Source: JBBIMP01 sp037444305
Lineage (GTDB): Bacteria > Acidobacteriota > UBA6911
DNA: 64,000 nucleotides
Direction of reading: 5' to 3'
NCBI GenBank assembly: GCA_037444305.1
Contig: JBBIMP010000013.1
Coordinates: 1-64,000 of the forward strand
The notes beneath the pieces are model-generated. The model ran no database searches and was not told the DNA's origin. It was given only the letters and a program-made list of their open reading frames with translations. Positions 44,000 to 52,428 of this stretch are shown piece after piece (positions within the stretch are counted from its first letter, which is position 1; every line of letters begins with the position of its first letter). Both the position numbers and the translations under genes were made by a program.

Positions 44000-44334
44000 A
44001 TGCGGCTCTCCTTTACTCTCAGAAAAACCCTATAGGAAGTTTCTTTATTTGGTGCCCGGCCAGGAGTGTGCTTCACGCCTCCCGGCCGCCGTGTTTCGGA
44101 TGCGGATCCTCCCGCGCGACATCACCGATCCCGCTGCGCCGGCCGCGGCTGCTTCGGGATGTTTTTCTTCGTCAGTATATTCGCCGTGTGATGTGATGCA
44201 ACCTGAATAGGTCATCCCTCGAAAAGCCGCCGCTGAAAAATAACTGTTGACAGCGAACCCCGAAGTGTGGAGGATTATATTGTGAAAATATTCACGAAAT
44301 ATCTTATGAGATGCCCATTGACAAGGAGGATATC
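44000..44334. other. Divergent spacer upstream of the hydrogenase operon
   Basis: This 335-bp spacer separates the propeller gene from the receiver that opens the hydrogenase operon. Its right third holds the Rex-type promoter listed separately. The left two thirds (about 44000-44240) contain no open frame or motif that I can support. Confidence 0.5.
44247..44297 (+). promoter_or_regulatory. Rex-controlled promoter of the hydrogenase operon
   Basis: TTGACA (44247-44252) is followed after 17 bp by GAGGAT (44270-44275), a weak -10. Just downstream 44280-44297 reads TTGTGAA-AATA-TTCACGA, one mismatch from the Rex operator TTGTGAA-N4-TTCACAA. The operator would cover the transcription start. The receiver gene starts 38 bp later. 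Confidence 0.75.
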
Positions 44335-44739
44335 GTGAACAACGGCACTATAATGATCGTGGACGATGACGTGGACTTTCTCGCAACCAACCGCGCGGCG
44401 CTCGAAGCCGAGGGGTACCAGGTCCGCACTGCGCACAACGGAAAGGAAGCGATGACGATTGCGGAGGCCGGAGGCATCGATGCGGCGATTCTGGACGTCA
44501 TGATGGACACGCCGGACGAGGGCTTCCTGCTGGCCCGCGCGCTGCGGAAGAACGAAAAGACGCGCCATATCCCGCTGGTCATGCTCACGTCGGTCAACGA
44601 GGCAAACCGGCGGGCCGGCTACAAGATCAAGTTCTCGGATCTGGACCGCGACGACATGTGGCTCCCGGTCGACCGGTTCCTGGATAAGCCGGTGCGGCCG
44701 CAGGACCTGGTCATGGTCCTCCGGAAGCTGGGCGCCTGA
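44335..44739 (+). CDS. Stand-alone receiver domain protein (hydrogenase operon, copy 1)
   Basis: A 134-residue CheY-like receiver with acidic pair 'VDDDVDF', phospho-Asp in 'LDVMMDTPDEGF' and Lys in 'FLDKPVRPQ'. The loop after the Asp is one residue longer than in typical receivers (D-x-M-M-D-T-P-D-E-G-F). GTG is preceded by AAGGAGGA, so an upstream ATG at 44311 is less likely. It is the first gene after a Rex-type promoter and resembles the receivers at 52429, 61174 and 62907. Confidence 0.9.
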   Translation: MNNGTIMIVDDDVDFLATNRAALEAEGYQVRTAHNGKEAMTIAEAGGIDAAILDVMMDTPDEGFLLARALRKNEKTRHIPLVMLTSVNEANRRAGYKIKFSDLDRDDMWLPVDRFLDKPVRPQDLVMVLRKLGA

Positions 44740-44804
44740 GCGGCGCCCGCAGGCGGGCGCCGGGGGGAATTGCCGGCAGGCAGGGCTGCCTAACGGGGTG
44801 GGCG

Positions 44805-45149
44805 ATGAAATGCGCTGAAATAGCCGAGGTACTGGGATTGGCGACGCTCGAGACCTGCCCGGCGGAGGCCGAGGTTTCGCAAGGCTACGCCTCGGACCTG
44901 ATGAGCGACGTGCTGGCCCGGGCGCCGCGGGGTTCGCTGCTGGCCACCATCCAGACGCACATGAATGTGGTCGCGGTCGCGGCCCACGCCCGCCTGGCAG
45001 GGATCATCTTCACGGGCAATCGGCGTCCCGATGCGGACGTCGTGGCGCGGGCCGCGCAGGAAGGCATCGCGCTCTATTGCACGGCGGCCGACACTTTCGA
45101 GGTGGCCGGGCGGCTGTACGCGCTGGGGCTGAGGGGAAAATCGTCGTGA
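44805..45149 (+). CDS. DRTGG-domain protein
   Basis: A 114-residue protein that matches the DRTGG domain, a small regulatory fold also found in phosphotransacetylases and CBS-pair proteins. Conserved-looking parts are 'GYASDLMSDVLARAPRGSLL' and 'GIIFTGNRRPDADVV'. DRTGG, PHP and ATPase genes recur beside HydABC hydrogenases in clostridia and relatives; their role is unknown. GTGA overlap couples it to the next gene. Confidence 0.82.
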   Translation: MKCAEIAEVLGLATLETCPAEAEVSQGYASDLMSDVLARAPRGSLLATIQTHMNVVAVAAHARLAGIIFTGNRRPDADVVARAAQEGIALYCTAADTFEVAGRLYALGLRGKSS

Positions 45150-45889
45150 ACACCTTCCAGGCGGATTTGCACATCCACACCAAGCTCTCGCCCTGCGGCG
45201 CGTGGGAAATGACGCCCGCCGCCATCGTGGAGCACGCCCGGCGGCAGGGCCTGAATGCGATCGCGATCTGCGACCACAACGCGGCCGGCAACATTGCGGC
45301 CGTTGCGTGCGCGGGCCGGGCCGCCGGCCTGACGGTCATCGCAGGCATCGAAATCACCACGGCCGAGGAAATCCACGTGGTCGGCCTCTTCCCCGGGACC
45401 GCCGGGGCGGAGGCGGTGGCCGGGCGCATTCAAGCAAGCCTGCCGCGCGTGGACGAGGCTTACACCAAGCTGTTCGGGGAACAGGTGCTCATGGATCCGG
45501 CCGGGGCCGCCGTGGGCTGCGAAACGAGCGCGCTGGCGCTGGCGTCCGCCCTGACCCTCGGCCAGGCGGTCAGTTTGATCCAGGAGCACGGCGGGCTCGC
45601 CGTGGCCGCCCACATCGAACGGCCGTCCTACTCCGTCTACAGTCAGCTTGGCGATCTCCCGCTGGATGTGCTTTTCGATGCCATCGAAGTGTCTCCGGTC
45701 GGGAATCGGCCCATCGGCCTGCGCGAGAAGTTCGCCCGGTACGGATTTCCAATGATCGGGTCCTCGGACAGCCACTACCTGCACGAAATCGGGCGTGCCC
45801 GGACCGTGTTTCACGCGCAAAGCGCGACATTCGAGGAGTTGGCGGCAGCCGTGCGGGGAATCGACGGGAGGAGTGTCGCGTATGTATGA
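45146..45889 (+). CDS. PHP-domain phosphoesterase-like protein
   Basis: A 247-residue PHP protein with metal-binding motifs 'ADLHIHTKLSPCG', 'AICDHN', 'HIERPSYSV' and 'IGSSDSHYLHEIG'. PHP proteins hydrolyse phosphate esters using up to three metals; the substrate in hydrogenase operons is not known. GTG start overlaps the DRTGG stop by 4 bp (GTGA), and its own end overlaps the ATPase start by 8 bp. Confidence 0.85.
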   Translation: MNTFQADLHIHTKLSPCGAWEMTPAAIVEHARRQGLNAIAICDHNAAGNIAAVACAGRAAGLTVIAGIEITTAEEIHVVGLFPGTAGAEAVAGRIQASLPRVDEAYTKLFGEQVLMDPAGAAVGCETSALALASALTLGQAVSLIQEHGGLAVAAHIERPSYSVYSQLGDLPLDVLFDAIEVSPVGNRPIGLREKFARYGFPMIGSSDSHYLHEIGRARTVFHAQSATFEELAAAVRGIDGRSVAYV

Positions 45890-46412
45890 CCTGTCGCTCC
45901 ACCTGCTCGACATCATTGAGAATTCCCTGAATGCCGGGGCGACGACGATCGAAATCGGGCTTCGGATCGATCCGGTGGCCGATATCCTGGAACTCACGGT
46001 CGATGACAACGGGCCGGGACTCGGTGCGGACGCCGCACGGGTGCTGAATCCCTTCTATACGACAAAAGCGGATAAGCGCACCGGACTTGGGCTCAGCCTG
46101 CTCCAGTCGGCGGCGGAACAGGCCCAGGGATCGCTTGCCCTGCAGCCGTCCCCGCGACTCGGCGGCCTGCGTGTCGAAGTGCGCATGCAGCACGGGCATG
46201 TAGACCGTCCGCCCCTGGGAGACCTGGCGGCTACGGTGTCCACCATGGTGTCCGCGCATCCGACGGTCACGTTTCGGCTCAAGGTACAGGCGCCTGATCT
46301 GGCACTGGATTTTGATGCGCGGCGTGACCTGCCGGAAACAAGTCCGGTCTTCGCTGCGGCAGCAGCATACGAAGCGCTGAGCACAGAATTCAAACGTCTC
46401 AGATGTTCATAA
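45882..46412 (+). CDS. GHKL ATPase (histidine-kinase-like ATPase domain)
   Basis: A 176-residue protein with only the ATP-binding part: N box 'IIENSLNAGATTIEI', G1 'VDDNGPGLG' and 'RTGLGLSLL'. No phosphoacceptor His domain or membrane part. Such solitary kinase-like ATPases often act as anti-sigma or partner kinases. It belongs to the conserved DRTGG-PHP-ATPase set and precedes hydC by 25 bp. Confidence 0.85.
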   Translation: MYDLSLHLLDIIENSLNAGATTIEIGLRIDPVADILELTVDDNGPGLGADAARVLNPFYTTKADKRTGLGLSLLQSAAEQAQGSLALQPSPRLGGLRVEVRMQHGHVDRPPLGDLAATVSTMVSAHPTVTFRLKVQAPDLALDFDARRDLPETSPVFAAAAAYEALSTEFKRLRCS

Positions 46413-46437
46413 TCGCTCTCATAGAGAGGAGTCATTC

Positions 46438-46998
46438 ATGGAAAAAGTGATCGATAAATCCTGCCAGTGCATGGAGGAAGTATCCGAGGAGGAGTTGCTC
46501 GCCCGGGTGGATAAGGTCATAGAGGAATACCGGCAAAAGCCGGGCGGGCTTATACCCGCCCTCCAGATTGCCCAGGGAATCATGGGGCACCTGCCCGAGA
46601 ACGTGCTGAAACGTCTCGCCCTCGGTTTTGGAAAATCCTACAGCGAGGTGGCCGGGGTGGTCGGATTCTACTCGTTCTTTTCCACGACACCGCGCGGGCA
46701 GCACGTAATTCGGGTTTGTCTCGGGACCGCATGCTATGTCCGGGGAGGCAACCTCGTGCTGGAGGCCCTGAAGAAGGAACTGGATATCGATGTCGGACAG
46801 ACAACTGGCGACCGGATGTTCACGCTCGAGGTCGCACGCTGTTTCGGCGCCTGCGGACTGGCTCCGGCCATAACCGTGGACGAGGAGGTACACCATCGGG
46901 TGAAGCCTGCCAGAGTCGGCGAGATTTTCGAAAAATACCGCACACATGCCGGGATCAATCCGTCTCAGCCAACCGGAGAAAGGAGCGCTGCGTTATGA
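46438..46998 (+). CDS. hydC: Hydrogenase gamma subunit HydC (NuoE-like)
   Basis: A 186-residue [2Fe-2S] subunit of the trimeric hydrogenase. It has the NuoE fold: helices ('ALQIAQGIMGHLPENVLK', 'YSEVAGVVGFYSFF') and cysteines 'CLGTACYVRGG' and 'CFGACGLAPA'. It should relay electrons next to HydB. Its end overlaps the small ferredoxin by 4 bp. Confidence 0.92.
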   Translation: MEKVIDKSCQCMEEVSEEELLARVDKVIEEYRQKPGGLIPALQIAQGIMGHLPENVLKRLALGFGKSYSEVAGVVGFYSFFSTTPRGQHVIRVCLGTACYVRGGNLVLEALKKELDIDVGQTTGDRMFTLEVARCFGACGLAPAITVDEEVHHRVKPARVGEIFEKYRTHAGINPSQPTGERSAAL

Positions 46999-47363
46999 CT
47001 GTCATCAAAAGCCCAGAGGACCTGATCAGATTCCGCGAACAGGTGAAGAGCGAGATTGATTTGAGGCAGGGACCCAAGGATGTGAGGGTGACCGTACATA
47101 TGGGGACCTGCGGCATTGCCGCCGGCGCCCGGGATGTTCTGGCCGCCATCATCGAGGAGGTTGGAGCAGCGAAGGCTGCCCATGTGACTGTGCAGCAGAC
47201 AGGATGTGCCGGGCTATGCGATCAGGAGCCAATGCTGACGATCACCGACAAGTCGGGGGCGATCTACCGCTACGGGAGGCTCGACCGGCCCAAGAGCAGA
47301 GAAGTCGTGCAAAACCACGTGCTGCGGGGAGCGATCGTTCACGAACACCTCATCAAGGATTGA
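46995..47363 (+). CDS. Thioredoxin-like [2Fe-2S] ferredoxin
   Basis: A 122-residue protein with cysteines 'HMGTCGIAAGA' and 'TGCAGLCDQEPM', the Trx-like [2Fe-2S] pattern. It is homologous to the N-terminus of HydB and to similar small proteins between hydC and hydB in clostridial hydrogenase operons. It may act as an extra electron carrier or spare subunit. Confidence 0.85.
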   Translation: MTVIKSPEDLIRFREQVKSEIDLRQGPKDVRVTVHMGTCGIAAGARDVLAAIIEEVGAAKAAHVTVQQTGCAGLCDQEPMLTITDKSGAIYRYGRLDRPKSREVVQNHVLRGAIVHEHLIKD

Positions 47364-47390
47364 GCCGAGCCGCAAAGGAGCCATGACGAA

Positions 47391-50300
47391 ATGGATAAGA
47401 CAAGAACACACGTACTCGTTTGCACCGGTGGAGGCTGCATCGCCTCTGGCGCTCTGGAAGTGAGCGCCGCGCTCCGCCGGTCCGTCGCCAGACATGAACT
47501 GGATCAGGAAGTAAAAATCATCGAAACGGGATGCCTCGGACCGTGCGCCGTCGGTCCCGTTGCCGTCATCTACCCCGAAGGGGTGTTCTATCAGGGCATC
47601 AAGGCGGACGACGCGGAAGAAATCACCGGGGAACACATCCTGAAAGGCCGGGTTGTAGAGCGACTCGTATCAAAGGAGCATTCGGACCGGATTACGCACG
47701 GCATGCAGGACATCGATTTCTTCAAGCGCCAGGTCAAGATCGTCCTGCGCAACTGCGGCGTTATCGACCCGATGAAGATCGGGGAATATGTGGCACGCGA
47801 TGGCTATCAAGCCTTGGCGAAGGTCCTGACTGCGATGACGCCGGAGCAGGTATGTGACCAGGTGAAGCGCTCCGGGCTCCGCGGGCGCGGCGGGGCCGGC
47901 TTTCTAACGGGGCTGAAATGGGAGTTTGCCCGGAAGGCGGCGGGAGATGTCAAATACGTCATCTGCAACGGGGACGAAGGAGACCCCGGTGCATTCATGG
48001 ACCGCAGCGTGCTGGAAGGTGACCCGCACAGTGTGATCGAAGGTATGGCGATCGCGGCTTACGCGATCGGGGCCAAGGAGGGCTATGCCTACGTGCGGGC
48101 CGAGTACCCGCTGGCTGTGGAGCGACTCAATCACGCGCTTGAGCAGGCACGCGAAATTGGACTGCTCGGCAAAAACGTCATGGGTACCGGCTTTGCCTTC
48201 GACATGGAAATCCGCATGGGTTCCGGCGCATTCGTCTGCGGCGAAGAGACGGCCCTGATGACCTCGATTGAAGGAAACCGTGGCGAACCGCGTCCGCGTC
48301 CGCCCTTCCCGGCGATCAAGGGATTATGGGGCCGTCCATCGCTGCTGAACAACGTTGAGACTTACGCGAATATCGCTCCCATTATTCTGAAGGGCGCCGA
48401 ATGGTATGCGGGCTATGGCACCGAGAAGAGCCGCGGAACCAAGGTCTTTGCGCTGGCCGGGAGCGTTGGCAAACCCGGCCTTGTCGAGGTGCCCATCGGC
48501 ATGCAGCTGGGGGAGATCATCTTCGACATCGGCGGAGGAATTCCCAAGGGTAAAAAGTTCAAAGCGGCCCAGGTGGGAGGACCATCGGGGGGGTGCATCC
48601 CCAGACAACACCTGAACGTGCCGGTCGACTATGAGTCGCTGAATGAACTCGGCGCCATCATGGGTTCGGGCGGCCTGATTGTCATGGACGAGGACACCTG
48701 CATGGTGGATGTCGCACGGTTCTTTCTCGACTTCGTGCAGGATGAGTCGTGCGGCAAGTGCCCCCCCTGCCGCGTGGGCACCAAGCGGATGCTGGAGATC
48801 GTGACTGCCATTTGCGACGGCAAGGGGCAGGAAGGGGATGTCGAACGACTGATCGAGCTGGGAAGGCGCATCCAGGACACAGCGCTTTGCGGACTTGGGC
48901 AGACGGCGCCGAATCCGGTTCTGTCGACAATCCGGCATTTCCGGCATGAATACGATGCCCATATCCGGGAGCGAAGATGCGAGGCTGCCGTGTGCGCCAA
49001 CATTGTAAGGGCGCCCTGCCAGAACGGCTGTCCGGCCGGGATCGATGTGCCCGGATTCGTGTCGCTCGTCGGCGAAAAGCGATATGCGGAGGCGCTGCGC
49101 CGACACCGCGAGAATAATCCGTTTGCCTCGGTCTGCGCCCGCGTCTGCTTTCACCCCTGCGAGTCCAAGTGCCGGCGCTCAGCACTGGATCAGCCCGTGT
49201 CAATTCGAGCCGTGAAGCGTTTCATGGCAGAGCAGGAAGTCACTGTTGCGCTGCCGGAGGCGCTCGAAAATGAAGCCAATGCCAGGCGGAAGATCGCAAT
49301 TGTGGGAGCGGGGCCGGCCGGATTGAGCTGTGCCTACTTCCTGGCGCGCCTCGGCTACCGGCCCACGGTCTTCGAAGCGGAGTCAAAACCGGGCGGGATG
49401 CTGGCACAAACCATTCCAGCCTATCGCCTGCCGCGGGAGGAACTCGAACGAGAGGTTCGCATGATCGAGCGCCTGGGCGTCGCCATTCACACCGGAAAAC
49501 GCCTTGGGCGCGACTTCACGCTCGAGGGGCTGCGGACGGAGGGTTACGAAGCCGTCTTTCTGGGAATCGGCTGCCCGGAGGGGACGCCGCTCGGCATTCC
49601 CGGCGACCGCCTGGAAGGGGTTTCCGAATCCCTGCGGTTCCTGCGCGAATACAACATGGCCGGCAGCGCCAAAGTCGGCAGGAACGTGGCGGTAATCGGG
49701 GGAGGCAACGCCGCCATTGACGCCGCGCGGACTGCCTTGCGGCTTGGCGCCGAAACCGTGACCATTGTCTACCGTAGAACGCGGGCGCAGATGCCGGCAT
49801 GGGAGGAGGAGATCCGGGCAGCGGAGGAGGAGGGCGTAAAACTTGAAACGCTGGTTGCTCCGGTCGAGGTGGCGAGCGAAGCCGGCAAAGTCACCGGTCT
49901 CCTCTGCCGCCGGCAGGTGTTGGGAGACTATGACAAGAGCGGACGTCGCCGCCCCGTAGCGGGTACCGATCCGGATTTCACCATACCCTGTGACCAGATC
50001 ATCGCCGCCATCGGCCAGAGTGTGGATTTTGACAGCGTCCTCGGGGCTCTCGAGGTCAAGCGAGACAAATATGGACAGGTCCAATCCGAGGGGTCGAACG
50101 GTCAGACATCGCTGCCATGGCTGTTCATCGGCGGAGACGCCCAAGTTGGACCCTCTTCGGTGGTCGAAGCGGTTGCCGGCGGCGAGCGGGCGGCAGTCGG
50201 CATCGACGAGATGCTCACAGGAACCAATCATGCATTCTGGCGCCGCCAAGGTCCGATTGATACCTATTTCGATCCCGACGCGGAGCCGGCCGGCTATCCG

Positions 50301-50444
50301 CGGGCCGAAATCCCCATGATGCAGCCCAGGCTGCGCACAACGGGTTTCCAGGAAGTCGAACTCTCTTGGGCCCCTGCGGTGGCGCTGCGGGAAGCCAAGC
50401 GCTGCCTGCGGTGCGATTACGGCAAACCGACCCATGCCATTTAA
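47391..50444 (+). CDS. hydB: HydB (NuoF-like) fused to a GltD-like flavoprotein
   Basis: A 1017-residue flavoprotein. N-terminus: Trx-like [2Fe-2S] domain (Cys 11, 16, 48, 52). Then the NuoF core (about 110-520): FMN site 'RGRGGAGFLTGLKWEF', 'CNGDEGDPGAFMDRSVLEGDP', and the 4Fe-4S motif 'SCGKCPPCRVGTKR'. From about 525 a GltD-type domain follows: Fer4_20 cysteines ('CPAGIDVPGF', 'CARVCFHPCESKCRR'), FAD site 'VGAGPAGLSC', and NAD(P) site 'VIGGGNAAIDAA'. Typical HydB ends instead in a two-cluster ferredoxin domain. The fusion suggests an NAD(P)H-linked bifurcating enzyme. Confidence 0.93.
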   Translation: MDKTRTHVLVCTGGGCIASGALEVSAALRRSVARHELDQEVKIIETGCLGPCAVGPVAVIYPEGVFYQGIKADDAEEITGEHILKGRVVERLVSKEHSDRITHGMQDIDFFKRQVKIVLRNCGVIDPMKIGEYVARDGYQALAKVLTAMTPEQVCDQVKRSGLRGRGGAGFLTGLKWEFARKAAGDVKYVICNGDEGDPGAFMDRSVLEGDPHSVIEGMAIAAYAIGAKEGYAYVRAEYPLAVERLNHALEQAREIGLLGKNVMGTGFAFDMEIRMGSGAFVCGEETALMTSIEGNRGEPRPRPPFPAIKGLWGRPSLLNNVETYANIAPIILKGAEWYAGYGTEKSRGTKVFALAGSVGKPGLVEVPIGMQLGEIIFDIGGGIPKGKKFKAAQVGGPSGGCIPRQHLNVPVDYESLNELGAIMGSGGLIVMDEDTCMVDVARFFLDFVQDESCGKCPPCRVGTKRMLEIVTAICDGKGQEGDVERLIELGRRIQDTALCGLGQTAPNPVLSTIRHFRHEYDAHIRERRCEAAVCANIVRAPCQNGCPAGIDVPGFVSLVGEKRYAEALRRHRENNPFASVCARVCFHPCESKCRRSALDQPVSIRAVKRFMAEQEVTVALPEALENEANARRKIAIVGAGPAGLSCAYFLARLGYRPTVFEAESKPGGMLAQTIPAYRLPREELEREVRMIERLGVAIHTGKRLGRDFTLEGLRTEGYEAVFLGIGCPEGTPLGIPGDRLEGVSESLRFLREYNMAGSAKVGRNVAVIGGGNAAIDAARTALRLGAETVTIVYRRTRAQMPAWEEEIRAAEEEGVKLETLVAPVEVASEAGKVTGLLCRRQVLGDYDKSGRRRPVAGTDPDFTIPCDQIIAAIGQSVDFDSVLGALEVKRDKYGQVQSEGSNGQTSLPWLFIGGDAQVGPSSVVEAVAGGERAAVGIDEMLTGTNHAFWRRQGPIDTYFDPDAEPAGYPRAEIPMMQPRLRTTGFQEVELSWAPAVALREAKRCLRCDYGKPTHAI

Positions 50445-50456
50445 GGAGACAAAGAC

Positions 50457-52229
50457 ATGCCCAACCTGATGATTGACAATACGAAAGTTCAGGTTCCGGA
50501 CGGAACGACCATCCTGGAGGCGGCACGGCAGGCAGGAGTCGAGATTCCGACGCTGTGCTACATGAAGGATCTCCACTGCATCGGCGCCTGCAGGGTCTGC
50601 CTGGTGGAGATTGAAGGCGCCCGAACGCTGGTGGCCTCCTGTGCCATGCCTGCGGGCGAGGGAATGAAGGTGAAAACAAATACTGGGCGCGTGCGCGAGG
50701 GCAGAAAGACAGTGGTTGAACTGCTCCTCTCAGAACACTCCGGGGATTGTCAGACCTGCCTGCGCAGCGATGACTGCGAGCTCCGGATGCTGGCGCAGGG
50801 TCTCGGGATAGAGGCCGTCCGGTTTCACGGAGGAAAGATTGCGCGCCCGGTTGACCGGAGCACCGCCGCCCTGACAAGGGATCCCGGCAAGTGCATCATG
50901 TGCCGACGGTGCGTGACGGTATGCAGCGAGATCCAGGGCATCGGCGGCCTGGTTCCGCAGCACCGGGGATTCAAGACCACGATCGGGCCGGCGTTCGGCC
51001 ACGATCTGGCCGATGTGGTATGTGTCCAGTGCGGCCAGTGCGGCGCAGTCTGCCCGGTGGGTGCGATTGTTGAAAACGACCAGATCGACGAGGTGTTCGC
51101 CGCGCTGGAGGATCCCTCAAAGCACGTAGTTGTGCAGACTGCACCGGCCATTCGCGCAGCCCTGGGCGAATGCTTCGGCTTCCCGCCCGGGACGCTGGTG
51201 ACCGGGAAAATGGTCGCCGCCCTCAGACGGCTCGGATTCGACGGCATTTTCGACACGGATTTCACCGCTGACCTGACGATCATCGAAGAGGGAACCGAGC
51301 TGCTGACGCGGCTGCGTGCCGCTTTGCTCGAGAAGAAGCCGGCGGTGCTTCCGATGTTCACCAGCTGTTCGCCCGGCTGGATCAAGTACATGGAGCACTG
51401 CCACCCCGACATGCTCAATCACCTGTCCACCTGCAAATCTCCGCAGCAGATGTTCGGGAGCCTCGCAAAAAGCTATTACGCTGAAAAACTGGGGAAGCGG
51501 CCCGAGGACATGTTCGTGGTCTCCATCATGCCCTGTACTGCGAAAAAATTCGAGGCACGGAGACCCGAGATGAACGCTTCGGGTGCAACCGACGTCGACG
51601 TCGTCCTGACGACACGGGAGCTTGGCCGGATGATCAAGCGGGCGGGGATCAGGTTCGAGTTGCTGCCGGACGAAGCGATGGACTCCCCTCTCGGCATGGG
51701 TTCGGGAGCAGCCGACATCTTTGCCAACACCGGCGGCGTAATGGAAGCTGCACTCCGTACAGTGTACGAGATTGTTACCGGCAGAGCCTTCCCCTTCGAA
51801 AACCTCCACGTGACCTCGCTTGCAGGGCTGGAAGGGATCAAGGAAGCTCGGATTACAATCCGGGAAACAAAGCCGGAATGGAGCTTCCTCGAAGGGGTAG
51901 AGGTAAAGGTGGCGGTAGCCCATACCCTTTCGAAAGCGGCGGCGCTCGTTGAGAGGATCCGGCAGGGCAAGGCGCATTACCACTTCATCGAGGTGATGAC
52001 CTGCCCCGGCGGCTGCATCGGCGGCGGCGGCCAGCCTCGGCTGACGGACAACGGGACGCGCCTGGCCAGGATAGGGGCGATCTATCGCGAGGACGAGGGA
52101 AAGATCCTGCGGAAGTCGCACGAAAACAGCGAGGTCCGGCAACTCTACCGCGAGTTCCTGGGTGAGCCGCTGGGCAAACTCTCGCACCGTCTCCTGCACA
52201 CGCACTACACCCAGCGCGGCAGAGTTTAG
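50457..52229 (+). CDS. hydA: [FeFe]-hydrogenase catalytic subunit HydA
   Basis: A 590-residue hydrogenase of the M3 type. N-terminal [2Fe-2S] domain (Cys 34, 45, 48, 62), His-Cys3 [4Fe-4S] (His 94, Cys 98, 101, 107), two [4Fe-4S] clusters (Cys 146-156, 189-199), then the H-cluster with L1 'FTSCSPGW' (Cys 304), L2 'MPCTAKKFE' (Cys 360) and L3 'EVMTCPGGCIGGGGQP' (Cys 516, 520). The second position of L1 is Ser where prototype enzymes have Cys. It forms the HydABC complex that couples H2 with ferredoxin and NAD(P). Confidence 0.96.
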   Translation: MPNLMIDNTKVQVPDGTTILEAARQAGVEIPTLCYMKDLHCIGACRVCLVEIEGARTLVASCAMPAGEGMKVKTNTGRVREGRKTVVELLLSEHSGDCQTCLRSDDCELRMLAQGLGIEAVRFHGGKIARPVDRSTAALTRDPGKCIMCRRCVTVCSEIQGIGGLVPQHRGFKTTIGPAFGHDLADVVCVQCGQCGAVCPVGAIVENDQIDEVFAALEDPSKHVVVQTAPAIRAALGECFGFPPGTLVTGKMVAALRRLGFDGIFDTDFTADLTIIEEGTELLTRLRAALLEKKPAVLPMFTSCSPGWIKYMEHCHPDMLNHLSTCKSPQQMFGSLAKSYYAEKLGKRPEDMFVVSIMPCTAKKFEARRPEMNASGATDVDVVLTTRELGRMIKRAGIRFELLPDEAMDSPLGMGSGAADIFANTGGVMEAALRTVYEIVTGRAFPFENLHVTSLAGLEGIKEARITIRETKPEWSFLEGVEVKVAVAHTLSKAAALVERIRQGKAHYHFIEVMTCPGGCIGGGGQPRLTDNGTRLARIGAIYREDEGKILRKSHENSEVRQLYREFLGEPLGKLSHRLLHTHYTQRGRV

Positions 52230-52248
52230 GCGGGCCCGCGCTCAGGAT

Positions 52249-52322
52249 CGGGACAGTCACCTTTTTCCGCCCCGCTTCCCCACAATGCTGTGACTCTGGA
52301 GGCGAAAGAGGTGACCGTCCCG
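52249..52322. repeat. 74-bp palindromic element with GGGACAG ends
   Basis: Arms 52249-52271 and 52301-52322 pair imperfectly (about 20 of 22 with one bulge) around about 29 bp. The ends read CGGGACAG and match the palindromes at 12337-12386 and 24719-24980. It stands between hydA and the second Rex-type promoter and may also terminate transcription after hydA. Confidence 0.7.
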
Positions 52323-52358
52323 CATTTCGCAGCGAAGCTCCCGGGGATGTCATTGTGC

Positions 52359-52409
52359 TTGACAAACGATGGGGACGAGAGGAAAATCATATCGTGAAAA
52401 TAATCACGA
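52359..52409 (+). promoter_or_regulatory. Rex-type promoter upstream of the receiver-rex-sensor operon
   Basis: TTGACA (52359-52364), GAAAAT after 17 bp (52382-52387), then the dyad TCGTGAA-AATA-ATCACGA at 52392-52409, with perfect TCGTGA half-sites. The spacing of all elements equals that of the promoter at 44247-44297. It leads to the second receiver gene and to rex itself, so Rex may control its own synthesis. Confidence 0.7.
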
Positions 52410-52428
52410 ATGGGAGTGGTGGCTGCTG

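Noticed and set aside
52229..52240. GC-rich GCGGGCCCGC dyad after hydA as a terminator
   Set aside because: Too short, with no loop or T-tract; the larger palindrome at 52249-52322 is a better candidate.
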